This document shows positions 1-10,840 of a DNA stretch of 64,000 nt, piece by piece. Positions within the stretch are counted from its first letter, which is position 1. Every line of letters starts with the position of its first letter. A program made the position numbers and the translations under genes. The notes beneath the pieces were generated by a model. The model was not told where the DNA came from. It ran no database searches and saw nothing but the letters and a program-made list of their open reading frames with translations. The stretch comes from Paulinella micropora (taxonomy: Eukaryota > Cercozoa > Imbricatea > Euglyphida). The DNA is taken from assembly GCA_009731375.1 (NCBI GenBank), contig BJOX01000157.1, forward strand, positions 710,178 through 774,177, given 5' to 3'.

Positions 1-2806
1 TCTTGCATGGGATGCATGCATTGACCTGTTCATCAATATTCTCCTTCATCTTCTTCCACCAGAATCGTCTCGAAATGAACATATGCGTTCTTTGTCGGTC
101 CGGGTGCGCCAGTAGTGGGCAGTTATGAGCAGCGACAAAAATGATGTGTCTGAGTTTCTCAGGAACCCAGAGAGTCCATTTGTCTGGTTGTGATGCATAG
201 CGCCCATGTTGGCCTTTGTACCACAAGAGACCGTCTCTCCACCCCATCTCCTTTTGTTGCTCCTTAATCTCCTTCGTCATTTTCAGCTCGTTCGGGTTCT
301 TGTATAGCTGTATTAGCTCTTTGAACTCCGGATCGAGAGCCTGTTGCTGTCTCCATGCAGTGGGTGAGGCTATGTGGATAGTCCCATCCTCTAGCTGCAC
401 TCCTATCCTCTCAGGGTTTTCGTCTAACTCCTCCTTGTTCTCCTGCGGGGGTTCCGCATATGCTTCTTGCTTAATCTCTTCTTGTTTTATCTCCGCCTTC
501 ATATTCTCATATGCTTCATAGGACCACTCAGCATCCTCGAGGACATGTGCTGTACAACATATCCCATGATCCGGACCTTGCGGGCTTATGACGTAGACCG
601 ATCGGTTATATCGGACCCCTCTCGCCATCTGCATCGACTCGATATGATGCACTTCGTATGTGCAGTCTGGGGATAGATCCTCCATTTCTGCTGATGATAC
701 GAGAGCTGCCACTTGTGAGTGAAACTCTAGCCTGGAGAGGCTGTCAGCGACAACATTTCGCTTGCCGGGTAGATGGACCATTGTAAAATTGAAACATGAC
801 AAGAATGCCTGCCATCTCGCTAGACGGCCAGTCTGTTCATGATTCATCAGCCATAGTAAATTCTGGTGATCAGTCCTTACTATAAACTGAGGTCCACCCC
901 ATAAATACTCTCTCAACCGTTTGAGGGCCCAGACCACCGCCAGTGCCTCTCTCTGTCTCGTACAATAGTTTCGCTCCGCCGAGCACAACTTTCTACTTAT
1001 AAACATGATCGGGCGCAACTTTTTCTCCTCATCTTCCTGTTGTAAGACTGCGCCGATCGCGAACTTTGATGCGTCTGTGTCGACTACGAATTGCTTCGAA
1101 AAGTCGGGCATCATTAGCACGAGTTCACCATCCTTCGGATCTTTATAGATGAGATCTTTGAGCGTGTTGTACGCTTCTAAGGCTTCATCATCCCACTTCT
1201 CAATATCACCGAAGTCGATCATTCTCTCCAACTTAGCCCGAGTTGCACCCCAATTGGGTATGAACTGGCTGTAATATTGCGCCATCGCAAGAAATGAGTG
1301 CAGCTCTGTACGATTCTTCGGCCTCTGCCGGCTCATGACCTCCTCCCTCTTCTCTTTGGATATCGAGACTCTATTGTAAGAGATTTCGTACCCCAAATAT
1401 GTCACGCTTGTCTTTGCGAGTTGACATTTCTTCAAATTACATTTCAGGCCAAATAGTTTGATACGCCTGAAAATGTCTGTTAGATGGTCGATGTGCTCTT
1501 CCATCGTATTGGAGTACACGATAATGTCATCGATGTAACAAAATGCGTACTCTCCCGCCTTCTGTCCTCTTCTCCTCATGAAACCTCCCTCTGTCTGGTC
1601 ATCATATTTGCTACTCAGCATGCTTTGCATCGCTTTCTGAAAGAGTCCCGGGGCCTGTTTGAGTCCCATCGGAAGTACTTTCCACTGATATATCTCCATT
1701 CCTACTACAAATGCAGTCAGCCATCTGGACTTTTCATCCAGTGGAATTTGCCAGAAGCCATTCTTCAGATCAATGACTGAGTATAGCTTGGCGTTCCGCA
1801 ATACTCGCCTTCCTTCTTCAAGAGTAGGTAATGGATTTCGTTCCTCCTCTAAAATTTTATTGACGCGGGCATAGTTAACCGTTAAGCGCCATTCTCCTCC
1901 CGGTTTAGGCACCAGTCTCGGTTGGGAAACTATTGGAGATGTCGATCTCTCAATGAAATCCTCATCGAGTAACTGCCGTGCTTGTTCTTCTGCGATCTTT
2001 GCTTCATGTATACTCAGATTTGCCCGTCGTGGCGCCGGTGAAGGCTCAGCACCTGGTATTTTACAAATAACCGCGGTGAAGTCTTCCGGCTTGACACCTC
2101 CCGCTTGAGGGGGGTCAAAAATCATTTTGTTCGCCTTCAATCTCTCTTTCAAAACCTCTTTCTCCTTCTCCGTACCTGCTCCTCCTGCCAATTTCTCGTC
2201 TATCGCCGCCTTAAACTCCTCCTCTGACATTCTCTTGTGATGCTTGAGGGGTGCTCTGTCCTCCTCCAAGCCCAACTCTTCTTCTGATATATCGTCCATT
2301 CCCGTTTTTTCATATGTGGCAGTGTCTGGTTCGTCGTCCTCCGCCAGACCTACCAACATATCTATTAATCTCGCAGATTGCAACGGAGCTTTTCGGGTGT
2401 AGAAACCATCGAAGCATGTGAATGCTTGAGGAATCAATTTCAACTTGTCCTGGTCTCTGAGCTTCTGCTTGTATGCACTGCTCTGCTCACGAGTCCCGAG
2501 ACGACAAGCCACCACTAAGTGTTGCTTCCGTGAGGGCACCGGTATCGGATGATCAATAAGCCGGTCCCGTATCTCCTGCGCCCATATCGCCTTCTCATTG
2601 TACGGGAGTATGACAGTATGTGGTTTATTATTTTCAAAAAGAGTGCGCAGGCACTTTTTCACTTCTGTCAGTGAGCGCGGCCACGTAGGCTCGTCACCCC
2701 AGAATTCGGTAATAAAGCTTTTAATATCTTCTGCCGGGATAATTATTATCAGGGAGTCGTCCCCTTCTCCTCGGTATAAACTCCTGTCTGTCCTTCTCTT
2801 CCACCT
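1..2806 (-). CDS. gypsy pol: reverse transcriptase, RNase H and start of integrase (3' truncated)
   Basis: An uninterrupted minus-strand frame runs from about 2,806 to the window edge. Reverse transcriptase is recognised from the fingers/palm motif VIDLKNGFWQIPL (about 1,740-1,785) and the catalytic box FCYIDDIIVYS, with YIDD encoded near 1,526-1,537. RNase H follows with DTDASKFAIGAVL (about 1,045-1,085) and TDHQNLLWL. The last visible residues, AHPDRTK...FWWKKM...ACIPC, are the HHCC zinc-binding module of a retroviral integrase, so the DDE core lies outside the window. The frame is +1 relative to the protease frame and overlaps its last ~85 bases, so expression would need a frameshift or reinitiation. 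The absence of stops over 2.8 kb suggests a fairly recent or active copy. Confidence 0.92.
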
Positions 2807-3524
2807 TTACGTGAAAGCAATACCCGTTGGTAATATATACATCGGTCCCTGCTCCTTCTTCAAATCTCGCCAACGATGGGCACCTTTTTCCCATGCATAT
2901 AATCTCCTCTTTCCTCTTTTCAATGAGATCGTCTATCGACTTTTTATCCCATTGTGTAGAGACTGTAGCCGTATAGACCTCCGCCTCTCTCTTGTCTGAC
3001 AGGTTTGAACCATCTTTAGACACCGCGTCCGTTGGCATATATGCCTCATATGCGTGTGTAATGGCCACCTGTTTGCCTTCCGATGCTACTCCTAGGTGTA
3101 GGGTCTCGTATGAGTCAATAGCATGGAGAGAGTCGACAGTATATTCTTCTCCTGGCTCTACGCCGTATATGACTCTTTTGGCGGCGCAATCAATCACTAC
3201 GTTCATTGTCGCCAGTTGGTCGTACGACAAAAGAACAGATCCGTGGTATTCGGGGACAACGTATAAGTCCACTCGATATACTCGTCCGGATTTCAATTTA
3301 AAATTTAAAGTGATGATGCCCGTTATATCCGTCCGACTACTAACTCCTTTCAAGGTGCCAGATGATTTTTTCATATTAGTTTCTAACCACTCATGGTGTT
3401 TCGTAGTAAATTTCTGGCCGACAATATTAATATTCGCCATAGTATCATTACCAACGTTTATAAAGGTATTTAATGTTTCACAAAAAAAGGTTTGTAAAGC
3501 ATAAAGCGTCTGGCCGGTGACTTT
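2721..3524 (-). CDS. retropepsin-like protease frame of the gypsy element
   Basis: The methionine-initiated part is 239 aa (from 3,440), but the frame is open upstream to 3,524. Residues around the methionine read DTMANINIVGQKF, which fits a retropepsin active site with DTMA where the family has DTGA. Further on, LYVVPEYHGSVLLSYDQL and VIDCAAKRVIY resemble the flap-distal VP...LLG.D.L and the C-terminal strand of retroviral proteases. The match is by pattern, not alignment. The frame is probably reached by shifting from the preceding frame at a T7 run just before its UGA stop, since the protease frame is +1 there. Replacement of the active-site glycine may mean an inactive enzyme. Confidence 0.55.
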   Translation of the reverse strand, partial: KVTGQTLYALQTFFCETLNTFINVGNDTMANINIVGQKFTTKHHEWLETNMKKSSGTLKGVSSRTDITGIITLNFKLKSGRVYRVDLYVVPEYHGSVLLSYDQLATMNVVIDCAAKRVIYGVEPGEEYTVDSLHAIDSYETLHLGVASEGKQVAITHAYEAYMPTDAVSKDGSNLSDKREAEVYTATVSTQWDKKSIDDLIEKRKEEIICMGKRCPSLARFEEGAGTDVYITNGYCFHVKVEEKDRQEFIPRRRGRLPDNNYPGRRY

Positions 3525-3942
3525 TTAAGGCCAATACAAGGAGCTTATGTTCTAAAATCTGTATCCTTTTCTCGAGGTTCGCCTCCTCCCTTTCCGCCGT
3601 TTTTGTAATGTCTTTTTGGGTATTGCTCACAGGCGAAGGATGATTGTCCTTGCTTTCTTTGTTTGAGACCGTGAGGAGAGGTTGATTTCCTCCATCCTCC
3701 TTGTCTATTGTCTGTCTCGGCAAGTTGATAAGATTGATTGCCGGTTCTATTCTTACTTTCTTCGGCTGTGGCTGCGACAGGCCCGCCTGCTTTCTCTTTG
3801 CCAGCGCTTTACTCGCCTGCCTATTAGCAGCATGCACCGTTTGTTGTCGTGATGGGTGTACTGGTATAGTACTACCTTTGAGTTGGTCTGTGGCCTGCTG
3901 TGGGCTCTTAGACTCACTGGTACCCTTGGTTGGGACCTGCAC
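3478..3942 (-). CDS. gypsy element third frame, basic/coiled-coil protein of unknown function
   Basis: A 154-aa frame between the CCCH/RGG protein and the protease. The middle is rich in Lys, Gln and Pro (KALAKRKQAGLSQPQPKKVR). The C-terminal third (EREEANLEKRIQILEHKLLVLAL) looks like a short amphipathic coiled coil. It ends in a run of seven T residues immediately followed by UGA, and the protease-like frame continues in +1 register, so this is probably the C-terminal gag segment joined to protease by frameshifting. I recognise no named domain. Confidence 0.5.
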   Translation of the reverse strand: MQVPTKGTSESKSPQQATDQLKGSTIPVHPSRQQTVHAANRQASKALAKRKQAGLSQPQPKKVRIEPAINLINLPRQTIDKEDGGNQPLLTVSNKESKDNHPSPVSNTQKDITKTAEREEANLEKRIQILEHKLLVLALKSHRPDALCFTNLFL

Positions 3943-3993
3943 AACGGTGTATCGTGCAATGCATGTTGTTCTGTTTTCTCCCTCCTTCTCTAG

Positions 3994-5289
3994 TCATTGG
4001 ACTACCTCAAATCTGTTACCTGAGTCGGCATCAGTGTCGGTAGTGGTTGCGCCTGATGTCGCATAGGCCTGTGGTGCTGAGGAACTCGAGCTTGAGCTCG
4101 AGCCGTCTGCCCAGCCCCCATCTCTGTGGTACGGGCGCTCTGCGCTGCCGTATCCACCTCGGCCAACCCATCTTCCTCCTCCTCTACCTTGAAATACACC
4201 TCTTCCTCCTCCTCTTCTCACAAATCCTCTCTCCCCCCCGCGAGTGTATGTGCCTCGTGCGAAAGGGGCTCCTCCTCCTCGATTGATTCCTCTCCCTCCT
4301 CCTCTTCCTCGTGTTCCACCTCTTCCTCTACTTGCGGCTTCTATGGCTGCCGTCTTCTGATCATCTCTAGCGAAAAGAGAATTGATCGCGTCAGCTAGTT
4401 CGTGGTCATGGTCCGCGACATCCTGTAATTTCCACCCCTGATCCTTGCGCAGTCGGCGCAGAACGGCGACGGTGTTGGTTTCGTCCGACCGTACGTTCTT
4501 GAGGAGTGTGTTTCGGATGCGGGTGTCCTCGACATCGTGGTTGTACGGGCATTTCTTATTTGTGTGTTTGAAGCATTGTGCCCGTGCCCACCAACGAATA
4601 CAAGGTGTGTTAGCTTCACGACTGTTCTCTCTTGGTCGCTTTCCTAGAGATCGTTGCGTATGTGCGGCTTGCGGTTGAGCAGAAGCCGATGCAGAACCGA
4701 TCAAGGATGCTGTCTGGCTGTCGAGCCTCTGACAAGCGGTCATTACTTCGGTCCACAACATTTTTGGGCTCACGGCCTTAGTCGTGGCCTCAAAGACGCT
4801 CATCTCCAAAAAGTTCAAGTGCTTTACCTTGTCGAAGGTTTTGCAGTCTTGCATGAGCAGTGTGAGCTTATTTTTGTTGTAGACGTGCAAAGCACTGAGG
4901 AAATATAGGAGTATGGCTTTGTGGTTATAAAAGAGAGTGTACTGGGTGCCCACATTTGTTAAGACAGATGCAAGCTGAGTGACAGACTGCAACTGCTCCG
5001 ATACTAAGTCGAAAATTTCAAACCCAATCAATGTGCCAGTGCACAAGTGTTGGTATCCACTTGCCTTAAAGTATCGAATGAGGGCAGCAATGGCCAGAGT
5101 ACAACTCATCTCTGCATGTCCACCTTGCCTTGCTAGCTCCTCCTCTCCTCTGTACTTCTCGTAAGTTATACGATCAAAACCAGCTCCAAGGAGGGATCGA
5201 TCACAGAGATGTTCTAGGACTTCATACTCCTGCTGCACCTCACACTGGTTTTGCTGGAAGCATCTGTCCATCTCATTGAACTTAGTCAT
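3994..5289 (-). CDS. Gag-like nucleic-acid-binding protein with CCCH finger and RGG tail (gypsy element)
   Basis: A 431-aa protein. The first ~200 residues are mostly helical-looking and could be a capsid-type domain. Around residues 225-250, CIRWWARAQC...CPYNH gives a C-x8-C-x7-C-x3-H pattern, a CCCH zinc finger rather than the usual CCHC knuckle of Gag. The last third is an RGG/RGGG-rich tail (GRGGTRGRGGGRG and similar), typical of RNA-binding low-complexity regions, followed by a poly-Ser patch. Its place upstream of the protease and pol frames and its nucleic-acid-binding features support a Gag/nucleocapsid role. The finger type is atypical, so a second, non-Gag function is possible. Confidence 0.65.
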   Translation of the reverse strand: MTKFNEMDRCFQQNQCEVQQEYEVLEHLCDRSLLGAGFDRITYEKYRGEEELARQGGHAEMSCTLAIAALIRYFKASGYQHLCTGTLIGFEIFDLVSEQLQSVTQLASVLTNVGTQYTLFYNHKAILLYFLSALHVYNKNKLTLLMQDCKTFDKVKHLNFLEMSVFEATTKAVSPKMLWTEVMTACQRLDSQTASLIGSASASAQPQAAHTQRSLGKRPRENSREANTPCIRWWARAQCFKHTNKKCPYNHDVEDTRIRNTLLKNVRSDETNTVAVLRRLRKDQGWKLQDVADHDHELADAINSLFARDDQKTAAIEAASRGRGGTRGRGGGRGINRGGGAPFARGTYTRGGERGFVRRGGGRGVFQGRGGGRWVGRGGYGSAERPYHRDGGWADGSSSSSSSSAPQAYATSGATTTDTDADSGNRFEVVQ

Positions 5290-5418
5290 GAGGGTCTTCT
5301 CTGTGTCAGCCTCATTGGCAGTGATAGCATAGAGCTTAAGGCCCCCTCCCCCAATTTTGATTTTAGCTAGGGCTGCCTGCCGCGCCTGCTTTTTTTTTCT
5401 GGGAGTCAGTCAAGTTAA

Positions 5419-6618
5419 TTACTGTTCCTCCCCCTTGGGGTCCTCCTCCTGTGGGTCCCCTCCTGCTTTCTTGGGAGCTGGGTTAGACGTGGTAGGTGGA
5501 GCCGTTGGCTGTGGAGCCACCCGTGCTACTGCCATTGCCACGGCTATATTCTCCTTCTGCTCCTTCTCCTCTTTCTGTCTCGTCTCTTCTTCTTTCACCT
5601 GTCGTGCTAGATGAGTCACGAACTGTGCAAGCCCTGTGGCACTAGAGAGGAAGTGTGCCTTTTCTCTCTTGGAAGACTTATCAGCTCTGTTATTATTTGG
5701 GATTGTTGTGAGAGGGCCTTTAATGAGAGTGTGATTCTTCGTGTGGGCCCATTGTTTCCATGTTGGTTTTCGCTCCTTCCCCTCGAAGAGGCCCTTATGG
5801 AGTTGTGTGAGGCGTTCAAGCACCTGACAAGACTGGTCAACCTCCTCGTAAACAGGATGTTGCCTTGTGTTGTCTTTCAGGGCTTTGTACATTTCGTTGT
5901 AAGCCCGTGTGAAGGCAGTTACAAAAGCCTCAAGGGCAAACTCAATGCCACTTTGGTTTCTACCTTCGAACTTTCTTTCTAGATTCTTGATATCAGTGGG
6001 GACACCACAGACAGACAGCCATGCTGCAGTTGTGCGTTTATTTTTCCACTGTATGTTTGTGCGTTCATAAAATTCCGCAACGAGCACAGCAGCGTAGAGT
6101 GTTGCAGATATGTCGTATATGTCGCACAGTGTAAGAGTGTCGCCATACTTGATATCCTGCAATGGCACTCTTTCGTGCTCAAACCTCACTTTGTTGAAGA
6201 GAGGCTTCGCAAGGCCGGGAATTTCGATCAGGAGGTTGCTTTGACCTTGTCCTGGTCTATTCCTTTTCTCGTAAGGAATGTAGATGTGTGTTTTATAATA
6301 GGTTGGGTAGTTAAGGAAGAAGGACTCTTCATCATCATATGTAGCCAACTGTTCCCATGTATTTGGGATATTCTGGCCAACATCCTCCATCTCTCTCTCT
6401 GCCTCTGTCAATGGAGATCCTCCAGTCTGACCTGCACTCGCTTCTTGTGCATTACCCCCCCCTGTCGACTCTACATCGGCTGTATACGTATACTCCTCTC
6501 TCTCCTCTCCATCTCTATCCCCCCTCTCTTCTGAGTACTGAGTCTCCTGCTCCTCTCCTCCCTCACTAGGACCATAATCAGTTGGTGTCACACCAGCCTG
6601 CTCATTCTCGTCTTCCAT
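5419..6618 (-). CDS. first reading frame of the gypsy element, acidic N-terminus, possible capsid/Gag
   Basis: A 399-aa protein starting at the 5'-most position of the element. Residues 1-85 are very acidic and Gly/Glu/Thr-rich (low complexity). A globular-looking middle (about 90-300) contains IPNTWEQLATYDDEESFFLNYP and KNKRTTAAWLSVCGVP. The C-terminus is Lys/Glu-rich and then Pro/Ala-rich. I recognise no family. The position suggests a matrix or capsid-like Gag component with the following CCCH/RGG frame acting as nucleocapsid, but that is inference. The stop at 5,419 and the next start at 5,289 leave a 130-base spacer, so the two are separate proteins unless recoded. Confidence 0.55.
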   Translation of the reverse strand: MEDENEQAGVTPTDYGPSEGGEEQETQYSEERGDRDGEEREEYTYTADVESTGGGNAQEASAGQTGGSPLTEAEREMEDVGQNIPNTWEQLATYDDEESFFLNYPTYYKTHIYIPYEKRNRPGQGQSNLLIEIPGLAKPLFNKVRFEHERVPLQDIKYGDTLTLCDIYDISATLYAAVLVAEFYERTNIQWKNKRTTAAWLSVCGVPTDIKNLERKFEGRNQSGIEFALEAFVTAFTRAYNEMYKALKDNTRQHPVYEEVDQSCQVLERLTQLHKGLFEGKERKPTWKQWAHTKNHTLIKGPLTTIPNNNRADKSSKREKAHFLSSATGLAQFVTHLARQVKEEETRQKEEKEQKENIAVAMAVARVAPQPTAPPTTSNPAPKKAGGDPQEEDPKGEEQ

Positions 6619-7254
6619 CTTATGTTATGAGAGTCACGTCTTTTTTTTTTTTTCTTTTTTTCCTCTGTTATTCTTATCACTCTATGCAACCTTCTTCTCC
6701 TTCTTCCTTTTCTCTGTTGAAATAGTTATGGGGCGTCAGGCCCTACACAGAGATAACGATAGTTTGGTCAAAAGAGCTGTTTTGTAGAAGTCAGTCTGTC
6801 GTCGGACAGTGCTTCGATATTTGTCTTGCTCTTGTGTGAGAGATGTGTAATCTCCTCTGGTTTCTGCAGAGAAAATGCAAGGAAAATGGTTCAGAACAGA
6901 GAGTGGGAGTGCTTTGCTCGTTTTTCCTCTGTCTGTGTGTTTGTCTGATGTTTGTTTCGCACTTGTCCTACTTGGCTTTATGCAAGCAGCAAGAGGGAGT
7001 GGAGTAGGTGTGGTCTGGTGTCTTGTAGAAGAGCACACAGAAGCCAAATGTGCACAAGGGCTAAAGGTTATGCCAGCTTGTGACAAATTGATTGCTTGTT
7101 TGTAAGTTTTTTGTTTGAGGATGAGTAGGAGTGTTTGTTTTCGTCTGATGTCTGTGCGACAGATCAGCGAAAAATAAATTTGTGCTTATCTGATGTCTGT
7201 ACGACAGATCAGAAAAGAAATCAGCCTTTAGCTATGGACTCCAAATGTACTATC
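6619..7254. other. non-coding leader of the gypsy element
   Basis: No credible gene. A T-rich run (about 6,641-6,662) lies just upstream of the first frame. The rest is probably 5' untranslated sequence or the edge of the unresolved 5' LTR. A short word (GATCTGTCG-type, with TCTGATGTCTGT) recurs near 7,147 and 7,190. Confidence 0.4.
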
Positions 7255-7470
7255 CCCAACGATAGCTCAATTGAAGAGTAAGTCGGTAATATAACCAAAC
7301 ACAGTCCTCAAAAAAGAGAATGATGCCTCAGCCTTTATATTAGCTCAGTGACGCAAAGAGAAAAAGCAGCCAAAAGACCAGGATCAAATTGGCATTTCAG
7401 ACGTGTCCGGCCAGACGAAATCTATAAGTAAGTTTTTTACCGGATAATTCGGGGGCCTCGGTGATGTACA
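7255..7470. repeat. dispersed repeat, copy 1 (partner near 23,905-24,085)
   Basis: The stretch containing ACCAAACACAGTCCTCAAAA, GAGAATGATG and TATTAGCTCAGT, ending in a G-rich word after TTACC, recurs near 23,905-24,085 with clear but imperfect identity. Both are non-coding. Because this copy sits at the 5' side of the gypsy element it may be part of that element's LTR and the other a solo LTR, but I could not define ends. Confidence 0.6.
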
Positions 7471-7675
7471 CACAACCTATTTGTCTAACAACGCTTGAAA
7501 CTACAACTTGGACTTGAAGCCCTCCCGCTTCAAGTGCTACACCTCATATGCCTGCATTTTCAAGTGTCACGCAATACCAACTCACAATCTACGTTCAACT
7601 GCGATCGTACTTTGCAACCAAAGTCACTCTGCAAACAAGTAGAAATCTACGTAAATAAACGAAGTGACCTCTCAG

Positions 7676-7800
7676 CTATTTACTGGTATTTCACCTACTC
7701 TCAGGAGTTAGATCCCCGCTTTTTGCAGCCATAGAGACTTTTAGTAAGAGTTCGTTATGTATTTACCCCTTGGGGTTGTATCCAAACTCGCACAACGTAT
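7676..7800. repeat. dispersed repeat, copy 1 (partner near 61,769-61,885)
   Basis: About 120 bases including TTTACTGGTATTTCACCTAC, AGAGTTCGTTATGTATTTA and TTGGGGTTGTATCCAAACTC recur in the same orientation near 61,769-61,885 with scattered substitutions. No coding content. It is probably a fragment of a further transposable element. Confidence 0.7.
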
Positions 7801-8596
7801 TAAAAAAGTTAAAGGTATTAAAAAGTTACGTGTATTAAAAAAGATTAATTTTTTTATAAGATCACTAGAACTTTTTTATAAGATAGAACTTTTATATAAA
7901 AAAGAAAAAATTTCATAATAGTTTGTGTGTTCACTTGAATGTCGCCGATTATAAATTTTGATACTAAAATGTGGACTGCTCAGGCTGCTCCGATGATCTC
8001 TCCGAGGTGGTTCTGAGTTAATTTTTGAACAAGAGATTTATTACCCTAATATTTAGTTCAGATTTCTACACTATATTGAGCATGAGGAGGCGAAGGAGCA
8101 GGAGAAGGAAGGAGTCTGAAGGAACAGAAGTAGAATGAGCAGGAGAAGGAAGAGGATAGCAGGAGGACGAGAAAGATGAGAGAGAAGAGGATGAAAACAG
8201 AAAGAAAGGAAAGAAAGCCACGTAGAAAAGGAGCAGCAGCTCATATAAGAGAACTGCAGGAAGGCCGCAATGAATGTCGGCAGCAGGATCACATGGGAAC
8301 AATTATCATAATTTGCAAAACTTTTGACCGATATTCCCAAATGGTGAAAAATTTTACGCGATTTGTTCACTTGTGGATAGCTTCTAAAACCATGCAATTT
8401 TGTGGCTCGTCGGACAATACCAACTCATGCAGCCTGCCGTTGTTCTTCCGTCCGAGATAGAGAAGCAAATATATGAAACGGTGCAGGAGAAAATGTGAAT
8501 TCCCGGGAAATCACCGCAAATACCGCGAAATTTTCGTTGTCTTTGCCTCCCGTCTTACATGTGAATTTCTTTATCGAACGGAACACAACTCGATGC
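7801..8596. other. intergenic sequence without recognised gene
   Basis: AT-rich to about 8,060, then a purine-rich (GGAG/GAAG) stretch at 8,080-8,260. I see no supported coding region. This is the presumed 3' untranslated/intergenic region downstream of the PP2C gene. Confidence 0.5.
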
Positions 8597-9780
8597 TCAC
8601 TTTTTGGCAGTGGCTGGGCTGGAAGCGAGGACTAAAGAAGCGTCGTCGTAGTGCTTCTGGCCAAAGTTGGTGATGGCGCGCTGGATGGACTCATCTAAGA
8701 TGATGTCCAGCATGGCGCCAACGGGTTTGCTGGCCGACTGCAGCTCTGCCACGTACTTTCGGTACGCGTCGTACTTCCAGCAGTCCCAGATCCCGTCTGA
8801 TGCTAAATGGATCTGGTAGTCTAATTCAGGGTCAAGGCTCCTGATGGAGATGTCCGGTTTGTTAGTGAGTCCGAATTGGTGCGCGTAAAAGTCACCCAGC
8901 GCGCGGGTCATAGCAATACAGCAGGAATCTTTGCTGACAGAGCGCGGAGTCACTGCGTACACCGCGGGCTCGTAACGCACATTAGTTGGATGCAGACCTG
9001 TTCCAAACAACAAAGAAACAACAACAAAGAAAACACAAACACACAAACAACAAAAACAAACACACACACACACAGGATACGTACACAACTAGCTACACGT
9101 AAGCACATTGCCATGTTCTTGAATCCACCGTTGCACGGCTTGACATTATACTTGGCCAAACATGAATTCCAACAAAACAACAACAACAACAACAACATGA
9201 TAGTTACACAAACACAACAAGACACAACGTCATCAAACAGCCATATTATTAGACCCACCGTTGCCCCAAGGGTTGGCAATGTACTTGGGATCTCTCTCGC
9301 CCGTCTCCAGGAAGACAAGCGGGCATTCGTACTTACGAAACACATTGGTTTTGTCGTACACAAACATTAGCTTGATTTCACACTTTAAGGATTGGACTCG
9401 CTTGTATTCGTCGGGGTTCTCCGGCCCGTGATCCTGCCAACACCACCACACAATAACATAACATAACATAACGGGCAGTCCCGACGCAAATGTGGCATCG
9501 GTTTTTTGCGCTGATTGACCTCCCTTATGCCCATTCTACACTACCCCAAAATATTGGGTCTCGGGTGCGAGAAGAACCACCGCAGGCCAGCGAAAGCTGG
9601 CCTAGGGTGGCCCTCTCGTACCCAAGGTCGGAGTTTTTAGACGTAGAACAAGCGTTACCGCCTTACCGGACGCCCCACCCCATCATGTACCATAAGGCAA
9701 GGACCCCACACAATTCATGACTGTGTGCTGTAAGCCTAGGAGGAAATCAGGCTCTTCCTAGACAAATGGAAAAAGAGGGG

Positions 9781-9815
<35 letters not shown>

Positions 9816-10477
9816 AGGGACGAGAAGATGGCGGCGACGCTTGCGGTCAGGTATATAGGATATACCCCAGTACCGGAGGAGGTGGAGTTAGGGCTGGGCT
9901 GGTCTATCGCTGGCATCTGAAGGAGTGGGACGTGCAGGCGCAGTTTGCGGAGGCTGAGAAGGAGAAGGAGGAGCTGTATCTGGTTGAGCTAACGGTGGTG
10001 AGGGAGGACGGTATGAGGAGAAAGGGGGTGGCCTAGGTGGGCGGACAGCCTGGCTAGATCTCTGATCAGCGCAGCGCGACGGATTACTGATAACCCCATC
10101 CACCGCATGCACTCACATACACATCACATTCTCACAGCATCCCCATTTACAGACATTCGAATCTTTAGAGCGGAGCATCGGACTTGGCGATACCAATAGA
10201 GGCGCATGTCCGACAGGATCGCAGGCCCTTTGACTGATAAGTCCATTATTACTACCATCATCATAATTGTTATTATCATGGTTATTATTATCCCTAAAAG
10301 GTGTCGGGAGTAGGGTGGGGGTTTTGAGGGAGGGAAATTCGAAATTGTGTACCTCCCCCGGCATTTTCGCACCCCTGTCGGAATAAATCATGGTTTGTGG
10401 AATGAGAGGAAAAGGGACCTTGCGAATAAGAGAGAGAGAGAGAGAGAGAAAAGTAAGAGAGAGAGAGAGAGAAAGAG

Positions 10478-10508
<31 letters not shown>

Positions 10509-10566
10509 GAAGCGCACCGCAAACCATTCTTTCAGGTGTTGGCGCAGCCCCTAGTTATTATTATTA

Positions 10567-10634
<68 letters not shown>

Positions 10635-10806
10635 GGGAGTACATAGGCCATCGGTCCTTTCCATGGGCTGATTGGTATAAAGCTCCTAGAGTAATGTTCT
10701 ATGCCGTCACTTCCTTTATTCCACCGATTGGTGTGGAGACTTTCCTTATGGAATGGAGGACTGGATGCACATGGCCTTTTGGCTCAGCAATTGGCAGGAG
10801 ATACAC

Positions 10807-10840
<34 letters not shown>

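Larger units (their letters stand above)
1..6640 (-). mobile_element. Ty3/gypsy-type LTR retrotransposon, internal region, truncated by the window edge
   Basis: Five consecutive minus-strand reading frames form a retroelement: a 399-aa acidic frame, a 431-aa CCCH/RGG frame, a 154-aa frame, a retropepsin-like frame and a pol frame with reverse transcriptase, RNase H and the start of integrase, in the RT-RH-IN order typical of Ty3/gypsy. The pol frame is open to the first bases of the window, so the element continues to the left. I could not delimit a 5' LTR. It should lie at higher coordinates than 6,640, and a dispersed repeat at about 7,255-7,470 is a candidate. Having three separate frames before the protease is unusual for simple Ty3 elements. 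Confidence 0.85.

Noticed and set aside
216-1780. Plus-strand reading frames in the first 2 kb
   Set aside because: They are antisense shadows of the open gypsy pol frame on the minus strand.
9781-9815. Poly-G tract as a functional G-quadruplex regulator
   Set aside because: Homopolymer in an intron beside other simple repeats, and several poly-G runs here touch assembly gaps. No evidence of function.
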